Origin: Christensenella sp. UBA767
GTDB lineage: Bacteria > Bacillota > Clostridia > Christensenellales > CAG-917
Length of the DNA: 5,400 nucleotides
Reading direction: 5' to 3'
NCBI GenBank assembly: GCA_002297185.1
Contig: DBJV01000077.1
Coordinates: 16,621 to 22,020, forward strand
The translations under genes and the position numbers were made by a program. Below are positions 1 through 5,400 of this stretch, piece after piece. A model generated the notes under the pieces. That model worked only from the letters and a program-made list of their open reading frames with translations. It had not been told where the DNA came from and did not search any database. How positions within the stretch are numbered: position 1 is the stretch's first letter; each line of letters opens with the position of its first letter.

Positions 1-167
1 CGGCAAGCATTTTTGCGGACGGAAAGTTTGTCGCATGCGTGAAAGACGGCGACGAAATCATAGTGGAAAAATCCGCTAATAAGGCGAAATTTATCATTGC
101 TAATGGCGATGATTTTTATAAAAAACTACTTCAAAAGATGAACAGATGGGGAGTTACCTCACGGTAA
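1..167 (+). CDS. nadK: Probable NAD kinase, C-terminal end (partial, 5' truncated by window)
   Basis: An open frame enters from the left edge (first full codon at 3) and ends at TAA 165-167, giving 54 visible residues. NAD kinase phosphorylates NAD to NADP in the cytoplasm using ATP or polyphosphate. The visible tail fits the end of that family: a beta-rich stretch with ADGKFVACVKDGDEIIVEKS (compare the family pattern DGQ...l..GD.V.I.KS), then a segment ending in DDFYKKLLQKMNRWG, matching the usual closing F(Y/F)..LR.KL.WG. The catalytic GGDGT and NE motifs lie outside the window, so the call rests on the tail and on position: nadK directly precedes argR and recN in many Clostridia. It lies 22 bp from argR with no terminator between them, suggesting one operon. 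Another protein with a similar tail is possible but unlikely. Confidence 0.72.
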   Translation, partial: ASIFADGKFVACVKDGDEIIVEKSANKAKFIIANGDDFYKKLLQKMNRWGVTSR

Positions 168-189
168 ATCCAAAGGATAAGGTGTAATT

Positions 190-663
190 ATGGCTAGAGC
201 AAATCGTCAACTCAAAATTTTGGACATCATTTCCAAACACGATATCGATACGCAGGAAGAACTCGTTGAGTATTTGCGTCAAGAGGGTTTTAACGTAACG
301 CAAGCGACGATATCGCGTGATATCAAGGATATGGGCATTATAAAAACTCTTGCGAGCGACGGCAGACATTATAAATATGCCGCACAGCAACCAAAAGAGA
401 CTAATGCCGCAGATAAATATCTCAATATGTTCAAAAATACGGTTATTTCCATACGCAGTTCGGGAAATCTCATCGTGTTGCGCACGGAAGTCGGCAGCGC
501 AGGTCCTGCGGCTGAACTTATAGACAAGCTCGCATACGACGAAGTTTTGGGCGTAGTTGCCGGTGATAATACTATATTCGTGGCAGTTGACGGTGTGGAA
601 CACGTCGATACCGTGCGTCGCAGACTCGAAGATTTGCTTGAGGCAAACAGACTTTTTAGTTAA
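190..663 (+). CDS. argR: Arginine repressor ArgR/AhrC
   Basis: This 157-residue protein has the normal ArgR/AhrC length. The family forms arginine-responsive hexamers that repress arginine biosynthesis and, in Bacillota, often activate catabolism, by binding ARG boxes. Residues 1-70 form the winged helix-turn-helix domain, with TQEELVEYLRQEGFNVTQATISRDIKDMGIIK containing the hallmark SRD of the recognition helix (residues 42-44). Residues 75-157 form the oligomerisation and arginine-binding domain, with NTVISIRSSGNLIVLRTEVG and then VVAGDNTIFVAV. The usual ligand-binding motif is GDDT; here residues 125-128 read GDNT, so the second Asp is Asn. The ATG at 190 follows AAAGGATAAGGTG (172-184), a usable Shine-Dalgarno region, and gives the family-typical N-terminus. 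It sits 22 bp after the NAD kinase gene and 12 bp before recN. I saw no convincing ARG box in the window, so its targets are presumably elsewhere. Confidence 0.95.
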   Translation: MARANRQLKILDIISKHDIDTQEELVEYLRQEGFNVTQATISRDIKDMGIIKTLASDGRHYKYAAQQPKETNAADKYLNMFKNTVISIRSSGNLIVLRTEVGSAGPAAELIDKLAYDEVLGVVAGDNTIFVAVDGVEHVDTVRRRLEDLLEANRLFS

Positions 664-675
664 TCAATATAAAAA

Positions 676-2370
676 ATGCTCTCTCAATTATCAATTGAAA
701 ACATCGCACTAATCGACAAACTTGAATTGTCGCTCTCAAACGGACTTAACGTTTTGAGCGGCGAAACGGGCGCGGGCAAGTCTATAATTATAGACTCGCT
801 GAATTTCGTGTTGGGCGAAAGAGCGGATAAGTCGCTTATAAGATACGGCACGGAGCAAGCCGTGGTGCAGGCGGTGTTTGAGGATTATCTCAATCCGAAC
901 GTCAAGGAATACCTCGACGATTTGGGAATAGACGCCGAGGACGTGCTGATTTTGCGCCGTAAAATGACGGTTGACGGCAAGAACGAGTGCCGCATAAACG
1001 GAAGAATCTCCACGCTTTCAATCCTTAAAGGATTGACTGAAATGCTTGTGGATATTCACGGGCAGCACGAGCATCAATCCTTGCTTAAGAGCAGCAATCA
1101 TATCAAACTTCTCGACGATATGGGAGAAAGTGCGGTTGGATGCGCGAAGGAAAGCGTTGCGAAAGCGCACAAAAAGTACGTGTCGCTCAAAAACGAGTTT
1201 GCAAAATTCGGCGACGCAGGCGAGAGGGAAAGAAAACTCGACGTGCTTACGTATCAGATTGAGGAAATCGAAAAAGCGGACGTAAAAGATGGCGAGGAAG
1301 AGGAACTTTTGGCGCAACGTAAGCGTATCCGCAATATGGAAAAGATACTTTCCGCATTGTCGGACGCAAAGCGCATTCTTGACGGATACGATTCCACAAG
1401 CGTGAGCGCATCTATAAAAAATTGCTCGTCGCTGCTCAATACGATTTCAAGTTATGACGATCAAATCGCGCCGATTACGGATAGGTTGGACAGCGCAAAA
1501 GTCGAGATTGCAGACATAAGCGATACGCTGGAGGATATGCTTGAAAGGCTGGATTTCGACGCTCGTTCGGCTGAGAAAATCGAGGAAAGATTGGAGGTCG
1601 TGCGCACGATTTTGCATAAATACGGCGGAAATTTCGAGGCTTTGCAAAAGTTCTATCAGAGTGCAAGCGAAGAGGCAAATATGCTTGCAAATGCAGCGGA
1701 AACCGTTGAGAAACTTGAAAAAGAAATAAAATCCGCACAAAAAGAACTGGTTGACGATGCGCAAAAACTTACGGCGCTCCGACAAAAAGTCGCAAAGAAG
1801 TTTGAAAAGGATATCACGAAGGAACTTTGCGATTTGGGTATGAGCGGATCGACGTTTAAGGTGGATATCGTAACGACCGACGAACCTGACGAGATAAGCG
1901 CAAACGGCGCGGATAGCGTTGAATTTTTGATTTCTCCAAACGTCGGTGAGCCGCTTAAGCCGCTTGCAAAAATCATTTCAGGCGGTGAAATGTCGAGATT
2001 TATGCTCGCTTTCAAGAATATCGTGGCTGGCATTGACGGAATCGGAACGATGGTTTTCGACGAGATAGATACCGGAATTTCGGGTAATATCTCCGCTGTG
2101 GTGTCCGAAAAGATGTGCAATATATCGCGCAACAGGCAGGTTATTGCCGTCACGCATATGCCGTCGCTAGCGGCTATGGCGGACAGTCATTATCTCATTG
2201 CAAAATCCACGCAAAACGGGAAAACGCTTACGCACGTCGATTTGCTCGAGGACGATACGGATGAGGTGGCGAGGCTTATCGGCGGAAACGATTATAGCAA
2301 ATACGCCGTGCCGCATGCGCATGAGATGAAGGCGTGGGCGCAAAGATACAAGGAAAGTATTGCAAAATAA
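676..2370 (+). CDS. recN: DNA repair ATPase RecN
   Basis: RecN is an SMC-like ATPase that acts early in double-strand break repair, associating with DNA ends and RecA. The 564 residues match the family length (about 550-580). The N-terminal half-head has MLSQLSIENIALIDKLEL and Walker A GETGAGKS at 29-36, followed by DIHGQHEHQ at 126-134, a RecN hallmark. Residues about 155-400 are rich in charged heptad-like segments and should form the antiparallel coiled coil. The C-terminal half-head carries the ABC signature ISGGEMSRF (434-442), Walker B MVFDEIDTGISG (459-470, with catalytic Glu463) and the switch His494 in VTHMPSLAAMAD. All ATPase motifs are intact. The ATG at 676 gives the standard family N-terminus, yet the upstream AT-rich sequence has no clear Shine-Dalgarno; translation may depend on coupling to argR, whose stop lies 12 bp upstream. 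Linkage to argR is conserved in Bacillota. Confidence 0.97.
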   Translation: MLSQLSIENIALIDKLELSLSNGLNVLSGETGAGKSIIIDSLNFVLGERADKSLIRYGTEQAVVQAVFEDYLNPNVKEYLDDLGIDAEDVLILRRKMTVDGKNECRINGRISTLSILKGLTEMLVDIHGQHEHQSLLKSSNHIKLLDDMGESAVGCAKESVAKAHKKYVSLKNEFAKFGDAGERERKLDVLTYQIEEIEKADVKDGEEEELLAQRKRIRNMEKILSALSDAKRILDGYDSTSVSASIKNCSSLLNTISSYDDQIAPITDRLDSAKVEIADISDTLEDMLERLDFDARSAEKIEERLEVVRTILHKYGGNFEALQKFYQSASEEANMLANAAETVEKLEKEIKSAQKELVDDAQKLTALRQKVAKKFEKDITKELCDLGMSGSTFKVDIVTTDEPDEISANGADSVEFLISPNVGEPLKPLAKIISGGEMSRFMLAFKNIVAGIDGIGTMVFDEIDTGISGNISAVVSEKMCNISRNRQVIAVTHMPSLAAMADSHYLIAKSTQNGKTLTHVDLLEDDTDEVARLIGGNDYSKYAVPHAHEMKAWAQRYKESIAK

Positions 2371-2392
2371 CGATATTCAATCGATATCGAAG

Positions 2393-2432
2393 AGCAAACG
2401 AGGGCAAAATGCCGATTTCGTTTGCTTTTTTT
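2393..2432 (+). terminator. Rho-independent terminator after recN
   Basis: AGCAAACGA (2393-2401) pairs perfectly with TCGTTTGCT (2418-2426). An inner stem, GGCA (2403-2406) with TGCC (2410-2413), closes on a three-base loop. A run of seven T follows at 2426-2432. The hairpin begins 23 bp after the recN stop and should end the nadK-argR-recN transcript. Its 3' arm and T tract also contain the predicted -35 element of rnpB. Confidence 0.85.
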
Positions 2433-2450
2433 ATGTAAATGTGGTTTAAT
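2422..2450 (+). promoter_or_regulatory. Predicted sigma-A promoter of rnpB, extended -10
   Basis: A -10 hexamer TTTAAT at 2445-2450 is preceded by TGG (2442-2444), an extended -10 (TGn). A weak -35, TTGCTT, lies at 2422-2427 with a 17-base spacer. The spacing predicts a start near 2457, exactly where the 5' strand of RNase P helix P1 begins. The -35 is poor (TTG conserved only), so the extended -10 probably carries most of the strength. This is a prediction from sequence only. Confidence 0.6.
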
Positions 2451-2456
2451 CAATAT

Positions 2457-2779
2457 GCGAGTTAGCCGGACGGTCGCATGAAATATTTGAGGAAAGTCCG
2501 AGCATCATAGGGCATGGGTGCCGGGTAACTCCCGGTGAAGGCGACTTCAAGGACAGTGCAACAGAAAAATACCGCCGATTTTTCGGTAAGGATGGAAAGG
2601 CGAGGTAAGAGCTCACCCGCAATTTGGCGACAATGCGCGATGTAAACCCCACTCGATGCAAGATCGGGAACGTGAAAAAGTGGCCCGCAAAGTTCCCCAC
2701 ATCGCTTGAGGCGTGCAGAAATGTACGTCCTAGATAGATGACCGTCAAACACAGAACTCGGCTTACAGACTAATCTCGC
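2457..2779 (+). ncRNA. rnpB: RNase P RNA, bacterial type A
   Basis: This is the catalytic RNA that, with RnpA, cleaves the 5' leader from precursor tRNAs. P1 pairs GCGAG/TTAG (2457-2465) with CTAA/CTCGC (2770-2779, one bulge). P2 pairs GACGGTC (2469-2475) with GACCGTC (2740-2746). P4 pairs AAG-T-CCGAG (2494-2502) with CTCGGCTT (2757-2764), leaving the universally conserved bulged U at 2497. Relative to E. coli one P4 pair changes from G-C to A-U on both strands, which supports the fold. Conserved blocks include GAGGAAAGTCCG (2489-2500), GTGCAACAGAAA (2556-2567), GGTAAGAGCTCACC (2604-2617) and CTAGATAGATGACCGTC (2730-2746). CCGGG/CCCGG (2521-2535) forms a hairpin in the specificity domain. The general layout and the GTAAACCCCACTCGATGCAAG block fit type A, not the Bacillus type B. 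At about 323 nt it is shorter than E. coli's 377, with reduced P3 and P9. Exact ends are inferred from P1. Confidence 0.97.
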
Positions 2780-2782
2780 TAT

Positions 2783-2818
2783 GAAAGAAGAAGGTGCAAG
2801 AGCCTTCTTTTTTCTTTT
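2783..2818 (+). terminator. Rho-independent terminator of rnpB
   Basis: GAAAGAAGAAGG (2783-2794) pairs with CCTTCTTTTTTC (2803-2814) through twelve base pairs including one G-U, with the eight-base loop TGCAAGAG. The T-rich 3' arm continues into TTTT at 2815-2818. It begins four bases after helix P1 closes, so the primary transcript probably carries this hairpin as a 3' tail to be trimmed. Confidence 0.87.
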
Positions 2819-2916
2819 GTAAAAAATGACGTTCTAACGCCTTGAAATTGCATTTTTCTGTAAAATTCTTCGTGATTTTTTTTCTAAAAAGCGGAATTAT
2901 TGGCAATAAATAGTGT

Positions 2917-4299
2917 ATGGTTTATGCGATAACTATTATTACGGTGGCGGTTTTCTTTGCGATATATTTGCTTACAAGGGAAAAACCGTGCGACAAATAT
3001 GCAAAAAAGATGTCGGAGAGTGAGTTCAATTCCGACTCTAGAGAGTACGTACGCAGTATGCCGTTGCCAGAGGAATGCGGGGCGGTCAACGACAAATATT
3101 ATAAAAGGCACATAAAATTTGCTCTTTTTTCACTTAAAAGTAAGAAATATAAAGGGATTTTTGATGATTTTCTTGAAAATAAAGACCTGATGCAGCCGCT
3201 TTTGAAGGCGGATTATGCTTGTCTTGAAGATTTGCCGAGTGTCGAAAACGAGCCGAGATGTGTTAAACTTGCAAGGTTCTGTTTGGAACATTCCGATTAT
3301 ATCTTTATTACCGACAGGGTGAAAACGATTTTTGACGAGCAAAACAAAATGCGAACGATAACTTTCGGCGAAATTTCGCATATGAAAGAGGCGTTTTTGT
3401 ACGTGCTGCTTGAAAAGGCGTATTTTGTGTTTTACGACTTGAAAACGATTACGCAAGTTATGAAAATCGCAAAAAAGTACGTAAACGACGACGGAAACGT
3501 ATTGCTTGACAAAAAATATAAGGCATATTCGAAGTCGAAACTGTTTTTGAGTTTGTGTGCGATAAACGCAGGGTATAGCGGAGAGGCGCATAAAAAATCT
3601 TTTGTGGATATGATTGATAATATTTACTCGACGTACGTACATTTGCTCGACAGCGTGCAAAGCGTGTTGTATTACGATTTTTCCGTGCATTATTCGCCGC
3701 TTGAAATATTCGATAAATTCGATAGTTTTGCAAATGCCACGGAAACGCAGAAAATCAATTTTCTTACACTCTTTTCAAAACTAAGCGACAAGGAAAATCT
3801 TGACGAGTTTATGTACGCAATAAGAGCAGAGAAGTATATGACGACGTCCTCCAGCGGACATGCAAAAGTGTGGCAAAATTCGTTGCTTGACAGAAAATAC
3901 TGCGTGATATCGCAACAAGAAAACCTGTCTATGCTTGCATCGGCGTTGCGCTCGGATATATTTATGAAGATATACTTTGATGATGTCAAAGAGGCGAAGA
4001 AGCAGAAAAGTATTTCAAAAATCATTGATTTCGAGAATACTTTTGAGCCGATGTATAAATTTTCGACGATAAATTTTGGACTATCTGTACAACACGACGT
4101 ATTGAGGTTGTCTCCACATTTGCCGTCTAACGTTGTGAGTGCGGACATTGCATTCAAATCAAAAGATACGACGCATAAAGTGAAAATTCTTAAAGGCGAC
4201 GAGGAAAAAATATTTCTCGGAAATACGCAAATCAAAGGAACGCATCTTATAAAACTTGCGGATAAACCGCTTGATATAACCGTCGTTGTGAAAGAGTAA
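2917..4299 (+). CDS. Membrane-anchored protein of unknown function with NdvB/GH94-like flanking regions
   Basis: I do not recognise this 460-residue protein with certainty. Residues 4-19 (AITIITVAVFFAIYLL) form one hydrophobic membrane segment, followed by a basic and charged stretch. Residues about 58-310 look helical. Within them, IFDDFLENKDLMQPLL, LEDLPSVENEPRCVKLARF and TITFGEISHMKEAFLYVLLEKA resemble, from memory, the helical region ahead of the catalytic parts of NdvB-type cyclic beta-1,2-glucan synthases. Residues about 385-460 (from FGLSVQHDVLRLSPHLP to GTHLIKLADKPLDITVVV) resemble the small beta-domain ending GH94 proteins. The (alpha/alpha)6 catalytic barrel and the glycosyltransferase domain that usually lie between are absent, so enzymatic activity is not expected. 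The frame is intact and its base use resembles the neighbours, arguing against recent decay. An in-frame TAG (2911-2913) fixes ATG 2917 as the most upstream ATG; no clear Shine-Dalgarno is present. It has its own transcription unit between rnpB and pheS. The family link is inference. Confidence 0.85.
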   Translation: MVYAITIITVAVFFAIYLLTREKPCDKYAKKMSESEFNSDSREYVRSMPLPEECGAVNDKYYKRHIKFALFSLKSKKYKGIFDDFLENKDLMQPLLKADYACLEDLPSVENEPRCVKLARFCLEHSDYIFITDRVKTIFDEQNKMRTITFGEISHMKEAFLYVLLEKAYFVFYDLKTITQVMKIAKKYVNDDGNVLLDKKYKAYSKSKLFLSLCAINAGYSGEAHKKSFVDMIDNIYSTYVHLLDSVQSVLYYDFSVHYSPLEIFDKFDSFANATETQKINFLTLFSKLSDKENLDEFMYAIRAEKYMTTSSSGHAKVWQNSLLDRKYCVISQQENLSMLASALRSDIFMKIYFDDVKEAKKQKSISKIIDFENTFEPMYKFSTINFGLSVQHDVLRLSPHLPSNVVSADIAFKSKDTTHKVKILKGDEEKIFLGNTQIKGTHLIKLADKPLDITVVVKE

Positions 4300-4386
4300 C
4301 GGTGAGGTTGTATCCGATGCGCAAAGGAAATGATTGAAAGAGGGCGGTTTGATTTTTCCGATTTTTAGAAAATTACGAGCTAAAAT

Positions 4387-4408
4387 ACGCTTAATTGAGG
4401 CGTTTTTT
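4387..4408 (+). terminator. Possible weak Rho-independent terminator after the 460-residue protein gene
   Basis: ACGCTT (4387-4392) pairs with AGGCGT (4398-4403), including one G-U pair, around the five-base loop AATTG. Six T follow at 4403-4408. The stem is short and the stability modest. Position supports it: it lies 87 bp after the upstream stop codon and just before a good promoter. The rest of 4300-4386 shows nothing I can interpret. Confidence 0.55.
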
Positions 4409-4417
4409 GTTATTTTG

Positions 4418-4446
4418 TTGACTAATATATTTTCTTTTGATATTAT
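4418..4446 (+). promoter_or_regulatory. Predicted sigma-A promoter of pheS
   Basis: TTGACT (4418-4423) matches five of six bases of the -35 consensus. An exact 17-base AT-rich spacer leads to TATTAT (4441-4446), five of six for the -10. Transcription should begin near 4453, giving a leader of only about 50 nt before the pheS ATG. It is the best promoter match in the window and directs pheS, presumably with pheT downstream. Confidence 0.8.
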
Positions 4447-4503
4447 TTTTTAGTTATCACACGCACACGCAAGCGCGAGTGCAAGTTTTGTCAGGAGTAT
4501 TTT

Positions 4504-5400
4504 ATGAAAGAAAAGATGGACGGCATCAAAAATTCCGCTTTGCAGATGATTGCTGAGGCAACTACGTCAGCGGAACTTAATAACGTCAGAGTCAAATATC
4601 TCGGCAAAAGCGGCGAAATATCCTTGCTTATGAGAGATATGGCAAACGTTCCCAAAGAAGAGCGTCCCAATATGGGCAAACTCGTCAACGAATTGAGGGG
4701 CGTTGTGGAAGGCGCACTCAACGAAAAGAGCGCGAAAATCGAGCAAGAAGAGAAACTTGCAAGGCTCAAAGCAGAGGAAATCGACGTAACCTTGCCTTCA
4801 AACGGCGCAAACGTCGGCACTTTGCATCCGCTCACGCTCATAAAAAACGAGCTTATAGATATATTTACGGGTATGGGATTTACCGTTGCGGAAGGTCCTG
4901 AAATCGAAAGTGATTTGTACAACTTCCAATTGCTCAACGTGCCGAAAGACCATCCTGCAAGAGATATGCAAGACACTTTCTACGTCAACGACAACATCGT
5001 TTTGCGTACGCAAACGTCGGCTGTTCAAGCAAGAATTATGCAAAATCAACAACCGCCCATTCGTATCGTGTCGCCCGGTAAGGTGTATAGGAGCGACGAC
5101 GACGCATCGCACAGCCCGATTTTCAATCAATTTGAAGGACTTGCGATTGACAAACATATAACGATGGGCGACTTGCAAGGCTGCTTGCAAACGTTTGCGG
5201 AAAAGATATTCTCAAAGGATACGAAAGTACGTTTGCGTCCGTCTTATTTCCCGTTCACGGAGCCGTCGGTTGAGGTTGACGTTACTTGCTCTATGTGCCA
5301 CGGAAAAGGCTGCCGTGTTTGCAAAGGTACTGGCTGGGTTGAAATCCTCGGCGCAGGCATCGTAAATCCTGCAGTTTTGGATATGTGCGGCATCGATAGC
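4504..5400 (+). CDS. pheS: Phenylalanyl-tRNA synthetase alpha subunit (partial, 3' truncated by window)
   Basis: PheS is the catalytic subunit of the cytoplasmic alpha2beta2 enzyme that charges tRNA-Phe. The frame is open from ATG 4504 to the window edge, 299 codons of an expected 330-350. Residues 1-95 form the N-terminal helical tRNA-binding arm (charged, coiled-coil-like, with VRVKYLGKSGEIS). The class II core follows: motif 1 region MGFTVAEGPEIESDLYNF (about 124-141), the phenylalanine-site stretch LRTQTSAVQAR (167-177), motif 2 with Arg196 in PGKVYRSDDDASHSPIFNQFEG, and RPSYFPFTEPSVEVDV. Next is a cysteine cluster, Cys262, Cys265, Cys270 and Cys273, in a loop that in E. coli is short and lacks it. 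Motif 3 lies beyond 5400. AGGAG (4493-4497) is six bases upstream of ATG, a strong ribosome site. The upstream promoter and short leader make it the first gene of a unit, probably pheST; pheT itself is not visible. Confidence 0.97.
   Translation, partial: MKEKMDGIKNSALQMIAEATTSAELNNVRVKYLGKSGEISLLMRDMANVPKEERPNMGKLVNELRGVVEGALNEKSAKIEQEEKLARLKAEEIDVTLPSNGANVGTLHPLTLIKNELIDIFTGMGFTVAEGPEIESDLYNFQLLNVPKDHPARDMQDTFYVNDNIVLRTQTSAVQARIMQNQQPPIRIVSPGKVYRSDDDASHSPIFNQFEGLAIDKHITMGDLQGCLQTFAEKIFSKDTKVRLRPSYFPFTEPSVEVDVTCSMCHGKGCRVCKGTGWVEILGAGIVNPAVLDMCGIDS

Noticed and set aside
1018..2153. Several minus-strand and alternate-frame open frames inside recN.
   Set aside because: All are shadows of a conserved coding sequence with intact motifs; their translations are low-complexity Ser/Phe-rich or Arg/Lys-rich strings without domains.
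2371..2390. Inverted repeat CGATAT/ATATCG with the palindrome TCGATATCGA just after recN.
   Set aside because: Short, has no T tract of its own, and there is nothing tying it to a known operator; it may be chance in AT-rich sequence.
2446..2752. Two overlapping minus-strand open frames of about 100 codons opposite the RNase P RNA.
   Set aside because: They lie antisense to a highly conserved structured RNA, show no family resemblance, and are explained by chance openness.
2842..2866. TTGAAA followed by TAAAAT as a promoter for the 460-residue protein gene.
   Set aside because: The spacer is only 13 bases, too short for a sigma-A promoter, and no better pair was found nearby.
2842..2870. Possible ARG box upstream of the 460-residue protein gene.
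   Set aside because: The AT-rich sequence matches the ARG box consensus only loosely and lacks the palindromic symmetry expected.
4330..4368. Tiny open frame MIERGRFDFSDF after an AAAGGAA-like site.
   Set aside because: Only 12 codons with no conservation evidence; it lies upstream of the pheS promoter, so it cannot be a pheS leader peptide.
4491..5190. Minus-strand and alternate-frame open frames over pheS.
   Set aside because: The + strand frame from 4504 encodes unmistakable PheS to the window edge, so the others are shadows.

Overview
The window looks like a chromosomal housekeeping region from a low-to-moderate GC Bacillota bacterium, most likely of the class Clostridia. The reasons are the gene order (NAD kinase, ArgR/AhrC, RecN), which is typical of Bacillota; a type A RNase P RNA rather than the type B form of Bacilli; and a PheS with an extra cysteine cluster that I associate with clostridial relatives. 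I cannot name a genus from the sequence. All genes read on the + strand, and no mobile element, CRISPR array or tRNA is visible.

Layout: (1) 1-167 is the C-terminal tail of a probable NAD kinase. (2) 190-663 encodes the arginine repressor ArgR/AhrC. (3) 676-2370 encodes the DNA repair ATPase RecN. These three are tightly packed (22 and 12 bp gaps) and probably share a transcript that ends at a hairpin at 2393-2432. (4) That terminator overlaps the predicted promoter of rnpB, the type A RNase P RNA at about 2457-2779, which has its own terminator at 2783-2818. (5) 2917-4299 encodes a 460-residue membrane-anchored protein of unknown function. Its helical region and its final beta-rich segment resemble, by eye, the two flanks of NdvB-like/GH94 proteins, with no catalytic domain between them. 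(6) A weak terminator, a near-consensus sigma-A promoter (TTGACT-17-TATTAT) and a short leader precede pheS, the phenylalanyl-tRNA synthetase alpha subunit, which runs off the right edge at 5400.

The genes are functionally mixed: cofactor supply, arginine regulation, recombination repair, tRNA 5' maturation and tRNA charging. I see no new multi-gene system. The two things most worth checking are the RNase P RNA, which appears to lack the GGU element that pairs with the tRNA CCA end, and the 460-residue protein, whose architecture is unusual.
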